DNA from: Lachnospiraceae bacterium oral taxon 096
GTDB lineage: Bacteria; Bacillota; Clostridia; Lachnospirales; Lachnospiraceae
Direction: 5' to 3'
NCBI GenBank assembly: GCA_018141845.1
Contig: CP073340.1
Coordinates: 1,947,001 to 2,011,000, forward strand
Length of the DNA: 64,000 nucleotides
A program made the translations under genes and the position numbers. Numbering within the stretch: the first letter of the stretch is position 1; each line of letters starts with the position of its first letter. Under the pieces are notes generated by a model. It was given only the letters and a program-made list of their open reading frames with translations, searched no databases and was not told the origin of the DNA. Positions 16,714 to 25,445 of this stretch are shown here, piece after piece.

Positions 16714-19130
16714 GACAATACCTCTAAATACTCATCACACTTTTGCAGTTGCCTCTCCAGCTCCTCTTTTCCATGATTTCTTCGCTCTTTCAATTGTTCT
16801 AATTTTGCTTTTTTCTCATCTATTGCTCGTTTAATTTGAGCATTTTCTCGTGCCACATAAAAGTTGATACTTCCATCAACTTTTCCAATTCTCTCCTGTA
16901 ACATTTTCTTTGAGCTTTCTTCCATTGTTGATTCATAATGCTCAACATATTTCTCAACAATTGCCTGTTTCTCCCTAGCATTTACCTTTTGCTGCAACTC
17001 TCTCTCAAACTTTTCCATATCTCTGCCTATTTGCTCATATGCTATACGCTGTTGTTTTTCCCTCTCCAAAGATTCTTCCTTCTTTGTCAAAAGGCTACCA
17101 AATTTTTTCTTTTTTTGAATTCCCTCCTCTATAATTCTTTTTTTCTCATGCTCAAGAGCTTCTCTTTTTCTTCTTCTCTCTTCCTCCACCGAATAATCAA
17201 TCTCTATCTTTGGTGGTCTATCAAACTTCTCACCAATTTTCTTTGTCCAATAAGCAATCGACATCATATCAAAAAGATTAGGATTTTCTTCAATAGCCTT
17301 TTCCTTCAAGTCTTCGAACTTCTCTTTCATTTTTCCAGCTTTATCCCTTACAAAAGCATCTACAGCCATTGTTTTTTCCCTATCAATTAGTCTTTCTTGC
17401 TTCTTTCGACTAGTAAACATTCCCTGCAGTTTTCCAAGCACATAACCTGTATCTCTAACATTATCTGTCAGATTGGCCAATATCTTACCTTCTTTCACAA
17501 CACTTGAACTGCTTTTTAACCCAGTAATAATTTTCTTACCCACACTTGTCTGATTAAATAAAGTTGCTCCTCCCTTCAATATTGCATCCCCTGGTAATAC
17601 CAAAAATGCTAAATCTGCTGCCTGACCAATCCGCTTGAAAATTTCTGAAGGTTGAATTTTCTGTGGCTCACTATAAATTAAAGCAGGCTCTGTAGGAATC
17701 TCTGCAAGGCTCTCTTCTATTTTCTTTATAGCCTCTTGACCTTGATATTCTACCTCCTCTATAGACATCTTCATCTCTCTTGCTTGTATTTCTAAAGCAC
17801 CTCTCTCTTTCTCAATCTCTTCAAGTTGAGCTTTGCTCTGCATACATCTTTCTCTATATAGAGACAACATTCTATCTCCCTCATGCTCCACAATGGCAAT
17901 CTCTGCCTTTGGTAATTCCAAAGAAAGTTCACTAAAAAGAGAATCCATATCCTGATTTTCCTCTTCTAGAATTTCATTAAAGTACCTGTTCATTAATAAA
18001 TAAATTTCTTGGACTGCTTCTCTTACCTGCTTCTTATAAATTTGCTCGGCCTCGTCCTTCAAATTTGGTGTCCACACAAGCCCATTCAACTTCTTCTTTA
18101 ATTTTTCTGTACTTCTTTCTAGAAATTCATCAATATCTCTTTCTATCTTTCTCTTTGACCGAGATACCTCTGATTTTATTCGTTTTTCCGCAAGTTCCTC
18201 TCTCTCCTTAAGATCTTCTAATTGATCATCATACTTTCTTATTTCATCTTCAAAAGTACTACTCTTTCCCTCTAACTCATCAAATATCAGCTTTCTTTGC
18301 TTTTTAAGCTCCTCTTTGTAGCCTTGAACATAGGCATTGACTCTCTGCTGCATTGCCAGTTGAATTCTTTCTTTTAAATTCACAGAAATTTCTTTCAACT
18401 CATTCTGGATACTCACAATGTTCAAAAACCAATGACTATCTTTTTCGTTAGAGACAGGTATCATTCTCACTTGTTGTGTCACCATTTTACTTAAACTTTC
18501 TCGATCTTTCTCGATCGATAAATTTTCGTCTTCCTCATCTCTATTTAAACAATCACACTTCGTTCTAACAAAGAGAATATCAATCTTGCAATTATCAATT
18601 TGACTTATAAAGTCTCTGTCCACCTTTGTAGGTGATGTTCCCAAGACATAAACAATCATACCCGATTGACTAATCGCATCAATGGCTAACTCTTGATGCC
18701 TCTGTATAATTGTATTGACTCCTGGTGTGTCAACTAAAACAATTCCTTGTTCTAATATCTCTTCTTCTAAAAATACTTCAATGTAATCAATCTCTTCAAT
18801 CTCGATATTTTCAAGTGTATTCTGATATATCTCCTTTAACTTCGACAATTCTACATCTATTTTCTCGCCACTAATAAAATGAACCACACATTCTTCAAAT
18901 TTTCCATAGCGAATATAAGTCAATGCCGCTGTGGTCTCTCTACTTTGCACTGGAAGAATATCTCTTGAGAGAATATTATTGATTAATTTTGACTTTCCTG
19001 CAGAATAATGTCCCCAAAAAGTGATAAAATGCTCTCCATCTTTTGCTAACTTCTGCAATCTCTCCATCTCAAGCACATCACCGTTTTTTCCAATCCATTT
19101 GGCAATTTCTATCCCTTGCTTTATATCCAT
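16710..19130 (-). CDS. Dynamin-like GTPase 3
   Basis: 806-residue large GTPase. G1 GHYSAGKS (40-47), switch I threonines in SRETTAAL (63-70), G3 DTPG (134-137), G4 TKCD (190-193). Long coiled coils follow (about 265-350, 400-470 and 640-806). A hydrophobic, glycine-containing stretch near 500-545 (LAFLVLPGDAILKGG) could be the membrane-insertion paddle of bacterial dynamins. The family hydrolyses GTP to reshape or hold membranes. The third GTPase in the row, one base after the second; sequence outside the G motifs is clearly different from its two neighbours, which suggests hetero-oligomers rather than a recent duplication. Confidence 0.88.
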   Translation of the reverse strand: MDIKQGIEIAKWIGKNGDVLEMERLQKLAKDGEHFITFWGHYSAGKSKLINNILSRDILPVQSRETTAALTYIRYGKFEECVVHFISGEKIDVELSKLKEIYQNTLENIEIEEIDYIEVFLEEEILEQGIVLVDTPGVNTIIQRHQELAIDAISQSGMIVYVLGTSPTKVDRDFISQIDNCKIDILFVRTKCDCLNRDEEDENLSIEKDRESLSKMVTQQVRMIPVSNEKDSHWFLNIVSIQNELKEISVNLKERIQLAMQQRVNAYVQGYKEELKKQRKLIFDELEGKSSTFEDEIRKYDDQLEDLKEREELAEKRIKSEVSRSKRKIERDIDEFLERSTEKLKKKLNGLVWTPNLKDEAEQIYKKQVREAVQEIYLLMNRYFNEILEEENQDMDSLFSELSLELPKAEIAIVEHEGDRMLSLYRERCMQSKAQLEEIEKERGALEIQAREMKMSIEEVEYQGQEAIKKIEESLAEIPTEPALIYSEPQKIQPSEIFKRIGQAADLAFLVLPGDAILKGGATLFNQTSVGKKIITGLKSSSSVVKEGKILANLTDNVRDTGYVLGKLQGMFTSRKKQERLIDREKTMAVDAFVRDKAGKMKEKFEDLKEKAIEENPNLFDMMSIAYWTKKIGEKFDRPPKIEIDYSVEEERRRKREALEHEKKRIIEEGIQKKKKFGSLLTKKEESLEREKQQRIAYEQIGRDMEKFERELQQKVNAREKQAIVEKYVEHYESTMEESSKKMLQERIGKVDGSINFYVARENAQIKRAIDEKKAKLEQLKERRNHGKEELERQLQKCDEYLEVLS

Positions 19131-19131
19131 A

Positions 19132-21453
19132 TTACAAACTTACCTCCTCAAGGACATCTACACTTTCCATTTCCAATTCATTCCCTAGGTCCACAGCTTC
19201 ATTGTATATTGCAGATAAACGATTTTCCTTTTCTGCAAGCAACTGTAGCTTTTCTCTCAGGCCATTTTCTGCATTCTTTTGCACCTCCAACAGCCCCTCC
19301 ATCTTATCCTTTTCCTTTAAAATTGCCCTTCGAACTTCCTCTTCAATATTTGCAACAACCAATTCCGTAATCACTTTCTCTAATTCTTTCCTGCGTTTCG
19401 ATACTTCATCCTTTAACTCACCCCCTTGCTTCTCACACCACTCGGTCACTTCTCCCTTTAAGCTTTTGAGATTTTTTTTCTCAATTTCTTCAATACGTTT
19501 AATGTCACTTTTTCTCTCTTCCTTATCCTCTTCTTCCTTTCTTACAACTTTTTCGTCCGCTTTCCTCTTCTCATACTCAATCTCATCAGAACTTCTACAA
19601 CTTTGCGAATATTGATTTATCTCTTTTTCTTTCGCCTCCTTTGACTTCATTCTCTCTTCAAAATCTTTGTCACGCCTTGCTTCTTCCTCTTTGCGTTCAG
19701 AGTCATCCACTTTTCGCACTCGAACTGTTTTTGTCTTTTTACCCACCAAAAAATTTCCTACACCTCCTAAGAAACCGCCTCTAGCCACCTCTCTTTCCTC
19801 ATCTTCATAATAATATTGGATTTCTGGCAAAGGATGGTTTTTGATCTCATCTATCTTCTCTTCATCCTTCTCAATCTCTTTCTCTAATTTTGCTATCTTT
19901 TTTTCTATATTTTTCGCTGTAGTGTAATCCTTTTCTAAGCTTTCTTGCTGTCTCCTTAACTCCTCCAATTCTCTCCTTCTCTCTTCCTTACGCCTATCCA
20001 TCCCATCAAGCCCAACCTTCTGTAAATGTTCGCCAAACACTCTCCTATCACGCTGATCTCTTCTCATCTTGACACTTGAGTTTTCTAAGTTTGCTTCATT
20101 CAAAGCATCCTCTATTTCCTCATCAACCACATCTTGGAGTTTTTCAAAAAAACTTTCATAACATCTCTTTTCAGCTCTTCCTATCTTTTTGAAGAATTCC
20201 TTCTCCAAACTACTATTTGCATATGCTTTAAGCTCTGTTGTATCCTCATAATGTTTCAGATTTTCTATAATCTCGTTTACTATATTTTCTATCTCCTCTT
20301 CTAATCCACTCGTAAGCTCCTTATTAATTTTCCCTACTGCTCTTTGCACCTCTCTTTGATGAGATTTTCCCCTACTTTCCTCCTCATCAATTTTTTGTTG
20401 CAACTCTTCAATCTGTTTTTTTATCTCTTCAGTGTCTGTTCTTCCCTCTAATACTGCTCTTTCTTGATCATAAGTATCCTTAATTTCCTCGGCCAATCCT
20501 CGAATTCTATCTATTGGCACCATAAAAATATCTCTTGTCTTTTGCCCACAAGTAAGAAATTGCATCAACCTACTCTCAAAATCCTGTATCCTTGACTTTC
20601 CCTCAAGTTGCAAAAGCTTATCTCTAGCTATTCCCTGTTCTCTTGGATCTCTAGCATTCAATGCATCCCTAGCAGAAAGTGGCCATACTTCTGGCAATGA
20701 CTCCGTATCTGGAAATTCTTTTTTAAAGCTATCTCGAAGATTTTCCATAACCATTTCTACTGTCTCACCTTCCTCCGGCTTGATCACATCGATTTTATTT
20801 AACACAAAGAAAATGGTCTTCACCTTCATCTTCTCTCTGAGTTCCTTAATAAACTCAAATTCTGATCTCGATCCTGGATGTTCATTGGTAAACAAAAAGA
20901 TACAAGCATGTGACTTTTTAATCTGCTCTTCTGTAATCTCTCTATGCCCCTCTTTAATTCCATTCAATCCCGGACTATCGACAATGGACACACCATCCTT
21001 TAAAAAATCAGAGTCTAAATAGAGATCTAATTTCCTAATGTTTTCAGCTACATTCTCTCCTTTCGTGCTGACATATTGATCTATAATATCCTTGTCTACC
21101 TTTTCAAGAATCTTTTCTCGTCCATCATTATAGTAGACTCTTCCCTCTTCTCCCTCACTGGCAACCGACTTGTGACGCAAAAAATTAACCGTTGCTGTTG
21201 TTTCACTTGTAAAGGATGTCAAAATTCTTCGTCCCATCAATGCATTCAATAAAGTCGACTTTCCTGCACTAAACTCCCCAACAACAATAATTGTGTATTC
21301 CTCTTTTTCAAAGCTTTCTTTTAGTTTCTCTACAACCTTTACAGCTTCTTTATGATCATCTAACCGAAATGTCTCTATTGTCTGATCGAGAAGTCTCTCA
21401 ATGCGTTCTTTCTTCTCAATAAATTGCTCCCTACTCTCTTTTGCACTCTTCAT
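19132..21453 (-). CDS. Dynamin-like GTPase 2
   Basis: 773 residues. G1 GEFSAGKST (59-67), switch I SETTATV, G3 DSPG (159-162), G4 NKID (219-222), the most canonical GTPase of the three. Beyond ~330 it is long, strongly charged coiled coil. Between coils lies a short Gly-rich loop (ARGGFLGGVGNFLVG, about 560-575) that may touch membrane. AAGGAG six bases upstream of ATG supports the start. Two bases after dynamin 1 and one before dynamin 3. Confidence 0.9.
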   Translation of the reverse strand: MKSAKESREQFIEKKERIERLLDQTIETFRLDDHKEAVKVVEKLKESFEKEEYTIIVVGEFSAGKSTLLNALMGRRILTSFTSETTATVNFLRHKSVASEGEEGRVYYNDGREKILEKVDKDIIDQYVSTKGENVAENIRKLDLYLDSDFLKDGVSIVDSPGLNGIKEGHREITEEQIKKSHACIFLFTNEHPGSRSEFEFIKELREKMKVKTIFFVLNKIDVIKPEEGETVEMVMENLRDSFKKEFPDTESLPEVWPLSARDALNARDPREQGIARDKLLQLEGKSRIQDFESRLMQFLTCGQKTRDIFMVPIDRIRGLAEEIKDTYDQERAVLEGRTDTEEIKKQIEELQQKIDEEESRGKSHQREVQRAVGKINKELTSGLEEEIENIVNEIIENLKHYEDTTELKAYANSSLEKEFFKKIGRAEKRCYESFFEKLQDVVDEEIEDALNEANLENSSVKMRRDQRDRRVFGEHLQKVGLDGMDRRKEERRRELEELRRQQESLEKDYTTAKNIEKKIAKLEKEIEKDEEKIDEIKNHPLPEIQYYYEDEEREVARGGFLGGVGNFLVGKKTKTVRVRKVDDSERKEEEARRDKDFEERMKSKEAKEKEINQYSQSCRSSDEIEYEKRKADEKVVRKEEEDKEERKSDIKRIEEIEKKNLKSLKGEVTEWCEKQGGELKDEVSKRRKELEKVITELVVANIEEEVRRAILKEKDKMEGLLEVQKNAENGLREKLQLLAEKENRLSAIYNEAVDLGNELEMESVDVLEEVSL

Positions 21454-21455
21454 CT

Positions 21456-23717
21456 TTAACTCCTTCTCCCATATTTTTCTAAACTACTTCTGATTAAACC
21501 TACGGTTTGCATATCTTCTTTTACGGAAAGATCTAGCTTAGATTGATTCGTAGATAACAGTTTTTCCATTTCTCTCTCTTTTGCCTCGCAGCTATCTTCA
21601 TACTTCTTCTCCACATCCATACACAAATCATCTATATTACTAGAAACTGCACTGCCTATCTCTCTTTTGACACTATCGTCTAATCCCTTAAAATATGCTT
21701 CTACACTTTCTCGAAACTCCTCTTTCCTTTTCTGTAGGTACTCTTGCCTCGCCTTTTTCCTCTTTATGTCTATCTCCTCTTTCATTACCTTAATCCTTGA
21801 TTCCTTGGACTCGATCGACCTGCTATAATACGCTTCCCTTTCTTCCATACGGCTCTTTTCCATCTGAAGGCTCTCTATCTCTGATTGCAATCTTTTAATT
21901 TGCCTCTCGCACTTTCTATCCTCTTTCTCAAACTCCTCTTCAAGCTGTTTTCTTTCCTTCATCCATTCTTTTAGTTTAGAATCATTTTCCACTTCAACCA
22001 TCCTAGTTGCGATCTTATTCCCTAAAAATAGCCGGACAATAGGATTTCTCTTTTCTTCATATGTTTCTTCTTTCTGTTCAAATTCGATAGATGGTTGTTC
22101 CCCTAATTGATTCTTTTTTTCTCTACAAGTCCTCTCATTTTTAGTTCTCTTCCTTTCTGCTTCTTCCTGCTCTTTTTTCTTTTCTTCAATCTCTCTTTCA
22201 TTTTTACTAAGTTTATCTTGCAACCACTCCTTTTCATGTTTTTCTTTTTTAAGTAAACCCTCTTCCTCAATAATCTCATCATTTTCTTTTCTGAAATGAT
22301 ATTCCTCATGATACCCATCCATATCTTTTGCCACAAATCCCCCTCCACTTGTTTTGACTTTTACAGTATTATATTCTGTCTCAATTTTTTTAATTTTTGA
22401 TATTGACTTGCACAAAATATTTTCACACCCTTGTTTCATCCATGAATTCACACGACACTGGATTTTTTCTATATCTTCCTTAATTTTCTCCTCATAACTG
22501 TCCACAGCCCAAAAATCATCAATTTGATCAATCCTACTTTTATTTTCTTCTAAAGCCTTGTCAATCTCTTCTGCCGAATCATTTTTCAAGACTTTTTCTA
22601 AACTTTTTCCCTCCGCCCTCACAAATTCCAATAATTCTGTCTTCTGACTTTCTCTCCTATCCTTTAATCGCTCCAGTTTCTTTTGAATTGCTTCTAGCCG
22701 TCTTTTTTTCTCTGGAGAATTTTCTAATAAAAGAGCCTCCACTTCCCATCTATCCTTCAATCCCTTTTCAAGATCGATTACCTTCTCTAGCATCACACAA
22801 ACAGCTTCATCAATCCTACTCTTGTCCTTTTCATTGATCAGTTGGTATATGGTTTTCATTACCTCTTTCCATCTTGACAGTGCAAAAATAGTCTCTGGAT
22901 TTATCTGATTTTTTCTTTCTTCTGAGTTATAAAAAAGCTCTTTATCTTCGGCCAACAATGCGTTTCTTGCCGAAACTGCAATCAAACGAATTTTTTTCAA
23001 ATTCCCTTTTGATTCCAATAGGCTTCTTTGCTCTGCTAACTTTGCTTCAACACTTTCTCCTTCTTCCTCCAATTGATCAATAAAATTCTGAACAAATATA
23101 ATATTTTCTTGGTATTTAGAAATCTCCTTCGTAAATTGAATATCAGTATCCGAAAGTCCTCGCATAGGAATCAAGTAAATACAAGCATGTGCTCGTTGTA
23201 TCTGTTCGTAGGTTCTCTCCCTATGATGGTCTGCTACACCATTCAGGCCTGGGGTATCTACAAATACCATTGGAATATTTGTATCTAAAATATGACTTTT
23301 TATAACTACTTTATTTATCTTTTCAACAACCTTGTATTCCTTACTATGTGTTGTTGTATACTCTATAATTTTTTCCTTATTTAAGTTAATTCCTTTTTCT
23401 ACAGATCCATTCTCAAAATAGACATCAAAACTGTTTGCCGAATATTTGTCTGGATTATTTTCAATCTCTGTAATTGTCGCTGTCGTTTCTCTTGCTCCAT
23501 GAGTCAAAACATCTTTTCCAATTAAAGCATTTACAAAAGTTGATTTTCCGGAGCTAAATTCCCCAACTACTGCAATCCTAAAGCTCTTATCAGAAACTCT
23601 ATCTCTTAAACTTTCAAACTGCTCCTTATATATTGGAAAATTTTGCACAAAAGACATTCCTAAAATTTGGTTAAGATAGCCAATAATCTTTTTTACATCT
23701 CTATTATTCTTTCTCAT
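21456..23717 (-). CDS. Dynamin-like GTPase 1
   Basis: 753 residues, first gene of the operon. G1 GEFSSGKST (52-60), switch I RETTATI (76-82), G3 DTPG (154-157). The G4 position reads NFID (211-214) instead of NKxD, which may weaken guanine specificity. The rest is charged coiled coil with one hydrophobic loop (IVRLFLGNKIATRMV, near 565-580). The start has GGAGG seven bases upstream and lies behind the (TA)n promoter. Probable partner of the two downstream GTPases; bacterial dynamins often work as pairs. Confidence 0.9.
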   Translation of the reverse strand: MRKNNRDVKKIIGYLNQILGMSFVQNFPIYKEQFESLRDRVSDKSFRIAVVGEFSSGKSTFVNALIGKDVLTHGARETTATITEIENNPDKYSANSFDVYFENGSVEKGINLNKEKIIEYTTTHSKEYKVVEKINKVVIKSHILDTNIPMVFVDTPGLNGVADHHRERTYEQIQRAHACIYLIPMRGLSDTDIQFTKEISKYQENIIFVQNFIDQLEEEGESVEAKLAEQRSLLESKGNLKKIRLIAVSARNALLAEDKELFYNSEERKNQINPETIFALSRWKEVMKTIYQLINEKDKSRIDEAVCVMLEKVIDLEKGLKDRWEVEALLLENSPEKKRRLEAIQKKLERLKDRRESQKTELLEFVRAEGKSLEKVLKNDSAEEIDKALEENKSRIDQIDDFWAVDSYEEKIKEDIEKIQCRVNSWMKQGCENILCKSISKIKKIETEYNTVKVKTSGGGFVAKDMDGYHEEYHFRKENDEIIEEEGLLKKEKHEKEWLQDKLSKNEREIEEKKKEQEEAERKRTKNERTCREKKNQLGEQPSIEFEQKEETYEEKRNPIVRLFLGNKIATRMVEVENDSKLKEWMKERKQLEEEFEKEDRKCERQIKRLQSEIESLQMEKSRMEEREAYYSRSIESKESRIKVMKEEIDIKRKKARQEYLQKRKEEFRESVEAYFKGLDDSVKREIGSAVSSNIDDLCMDVEKKYEDSCEAKEREMEKLLSTNQSKLDLSVKEDMQTVGLIRSSLEKYGRRS

Positions 23718-23757
23718 TTGTATGCCTCCACTGTAATTTTGACAATATTCCCATAAA

Positions 23758-23790
23758 ATTATATATATATATATATATATATTAAGTCAA
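23758..23790 (-). promoter_or_regulatory. Dynamin operon promoter with a (TA)n spacer
   Basis: Minus strand: -35 TTGACT at 23790-23785, then an uninterrupted alternating TA tract (23782-23760, about 11 units). TATATA at 23767-23762 is a -10 at 17 bases, and TATAAT at 23763-23758 is a better box but at 21 bases. Changing the number of repeats would move the good -10 in or out of register. Elements are seen; switching is inferred. Confidence 0.6.
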
Positions 23791-24011
23791 TATTTTTCTT
23801 TATTTTATTAATTTTTTTGTTTATATTATATGAAATAGCTTACGGAAAAATTTTATTTTATAAACTACTTTCTGTACTCTTTCCCCCCATATACAAAACT
23901 TTTCAATCCGAGTATAATAAAAATGCCATAGATATTTTATAATATAACAGCCATTCATCCCATGGTCTTTAGACCGTGGGATGAATGGCGTTAGGTTTAC
24001 AACATATATAT

Positions 24012-24040
24012 TTCAATTTAAGTAAAATATATGCTATAAT
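24012..24040 (+). promoter_or_regulatory. tnpB promoter
   Basis: TATAAT at 24035-24040 with TTCAAT at 24012-24017, spacer 17 bases, inside the element upstream of tnpB. Confidence 0.5.
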
Positions 24041-24086
24041 ATATATAGGAAATCCTATTTCCGAATCTATGAAAGGAGAAAATCGT

Positions 24087-25337
24087 ATGTATCTTACTGT
24101 AAAACAACAAGTGAAACATCTGTCCAAGGAAGACTATATCACAATCAGGGAACTTTGTCATACGGCTAAGAATCTTGCTAATGAGGCAATCTATAATGTG
24201 CGTCAGTATTATTTTACAGAAGGTGAATTTCTCAAGTATGAGAAGAATTACACTCTTTTAAAGAATAGTCCTAATTATAAGGCCTTAAATTCCAATATGG
24301 CACAGCAGATACTGAAAGAGGTTGATGGCTCGTTTAAGTCATTTTTTGGTCTGCTTAAACTTGTCAAGCAGGGAAAATATGCTTTTACGGATTGTAAACT
24401 GCCGCATTATCTTCCAAAAGATGGATACACAACGCTGATCATTGGTTTTGTAAGACTGAAGGGTAATCAGCTGATACTTCCGTTTTCCAATAGTTTTAAG
24501 AAAACACATAAGTCTGTTGAAATTACGATACCCCCCATACTTCTTGATAAGACGATTAAAGAGATACGCATTATACCGAAAGCGAATGCAAGGTTCTTTG
24601 AAATCCAGTATATATATGAAGATGAATGTATTCAAAGAAATCTAAACACGAACAACGCACTTGCACTTGACCTAGGTATCAACAATCTCGTAACAGCCGT
24701 ATCAAATAGTGGTCAATCGTTCATTATTGACGGGAAAAGACTGAAATCGATCAATCAGTGGTTCAATAAAGAAAATGCCCGTTTGCAATCGATAAAAGAT
24801 AAACAACATTTTAGTAAGAAGCCTACAAATAGACAAAAAGCAGTTGCTCGTAATCGCAACAATAAGGTGAACGACTATATGAATAAAACTGCTCGTAGGG
24901 TGATAGATTATTGTATCATCAATAATATAGGTACGCTTGTTGTTGGTTACAATGAGACTTTTCAACGCAATAGTCATATTGGAAAGCAAAACAATCAAAA
25001 TTTTGTACATATCCCTTATGGACAGTTGCGTAACAAATTGGAATATCTTTGCAAACGAAATGACATTGTTTTTGTAAAACAGGAAGAATCCTATACATCG
25101 AAATCATCTTTTTGGGATAGAGACGATCTCCCTGTTTACAATGCCGATAATCCAAAAGAGTATCCGTTTAGTGGCAGAAGATTACATCGTGGTCTATATA
25201 AAACGGCAAGTGGTAAAACAATCAATGCAGATGTTAACGGAGCATTAAATATCATGCGTAAAAGTAGTGTTGTGGATATGAATATCCTATACAGTAGAGG
25301 CGAAGTGGACACGCCGATAAGAATAAGGATTGCCTAA
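24087..25337 (+). CDS. tnpB: TnpB RNA-guided endonuclease
   Basis: 416-residue TnpB, ancestor family of Cas12. RuvC motifs are intact: first Asp in ALDLGINNLVT, Glu in LVVGYNETFQ, and last Asp in NADVNGALNIMR. The basic TARRVIDYCI bridge-helix-like region is present. The usual four-cysteine zinc finger between RuvC-II and -III is absent (TSKSSFWDRDDLPVY has no CxxC), so this is a zinc-less variant. Start at 24087 with AAAGGAG upstream, giving the standard MYLTVKQQ N-terminus. The protein should pair with an omega RNA from the element's right end and cut the element-free target. Confidence 0.88.
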   Translation: MYLTVKQQVKHLSKEDYITIRELCHTAKNLANEAIYNVRQYYFTEGEFLKYEKNYTLLKNSPNYKALNSNMAQQILKEVDGSFKSFFGLLKLVKQGKYAFTDCKLPHYLPKDGYTTLIIGFVRLKGNQLILPFSNSFKKTHKSVEITIPPILLDKTIKEIRIIPKANARFFEIQYIYEDECIQRNLNTNNALALDLGINNLVTAVSNSGQSFIIDGKRLKSINQWFNKENARLQSIKDKQHFSKKPTNRQKAVARNRNNKVNDYMNKTARRVIDYCIINNIGTLVVGYNETFQRNSHIGKQNNQNFVHIPYGQLRNKLEYLCKRNDIVFVKQEESYTSKSSFWDRDDLPVYNADNPKEYPFSGRRLHRGLYKTASGKTINADVNGALNIMRKSSVVDMNILYSRGEVDTPIRIRIA

Positions 25338-25427
25338 TTACTTAGGTGGAAACTTAAATATCAAACTTCTTAAATAGAGCTGTTAGGCTCTTAGAAGCCC
25401 ATTACCTTTAGGTGATGGGTAGTTCAC
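25338..25427 (+). ncRNA. Predicted omega RNA 3' part at the right end
   Basis: The untranslated right end of tnpB elements encodes the omega RNA scaffold; the guide is read from the flanking chromosome. Here the scaffold would end at the 25398-25419 hairpin plus GTAGTTCAC, and the guide would begin near 25428. Structure seen; RNA inferred from the family. Confidence 0.55.
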
Positions 25428-25445
25428 ACAAAGGAGACATAAATT

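Larger units (their letters stand above)
23951..25427 (+). mobile_element. Solitary tnpB element, IS200/IS605 superfamily (IS1341 type)
   Basis: The left end carries an 18-bp nearly perfect hairpin (23951-23988, core GGTCTTTAGACC). The right end carries a hairpin (25398-25419, core ACCTTTAGGT) followed by GGGTAGTTCAC, the usual right-end form for IS605-type elements, ending near 25427. There is no tnpA, no terminal inverted repeats and no obvious target duplication, as expected. Exact ends are estimated. It lies between the dynamin operon promoter and the M18 aminopeptidase gene. Confidence 0.8.
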
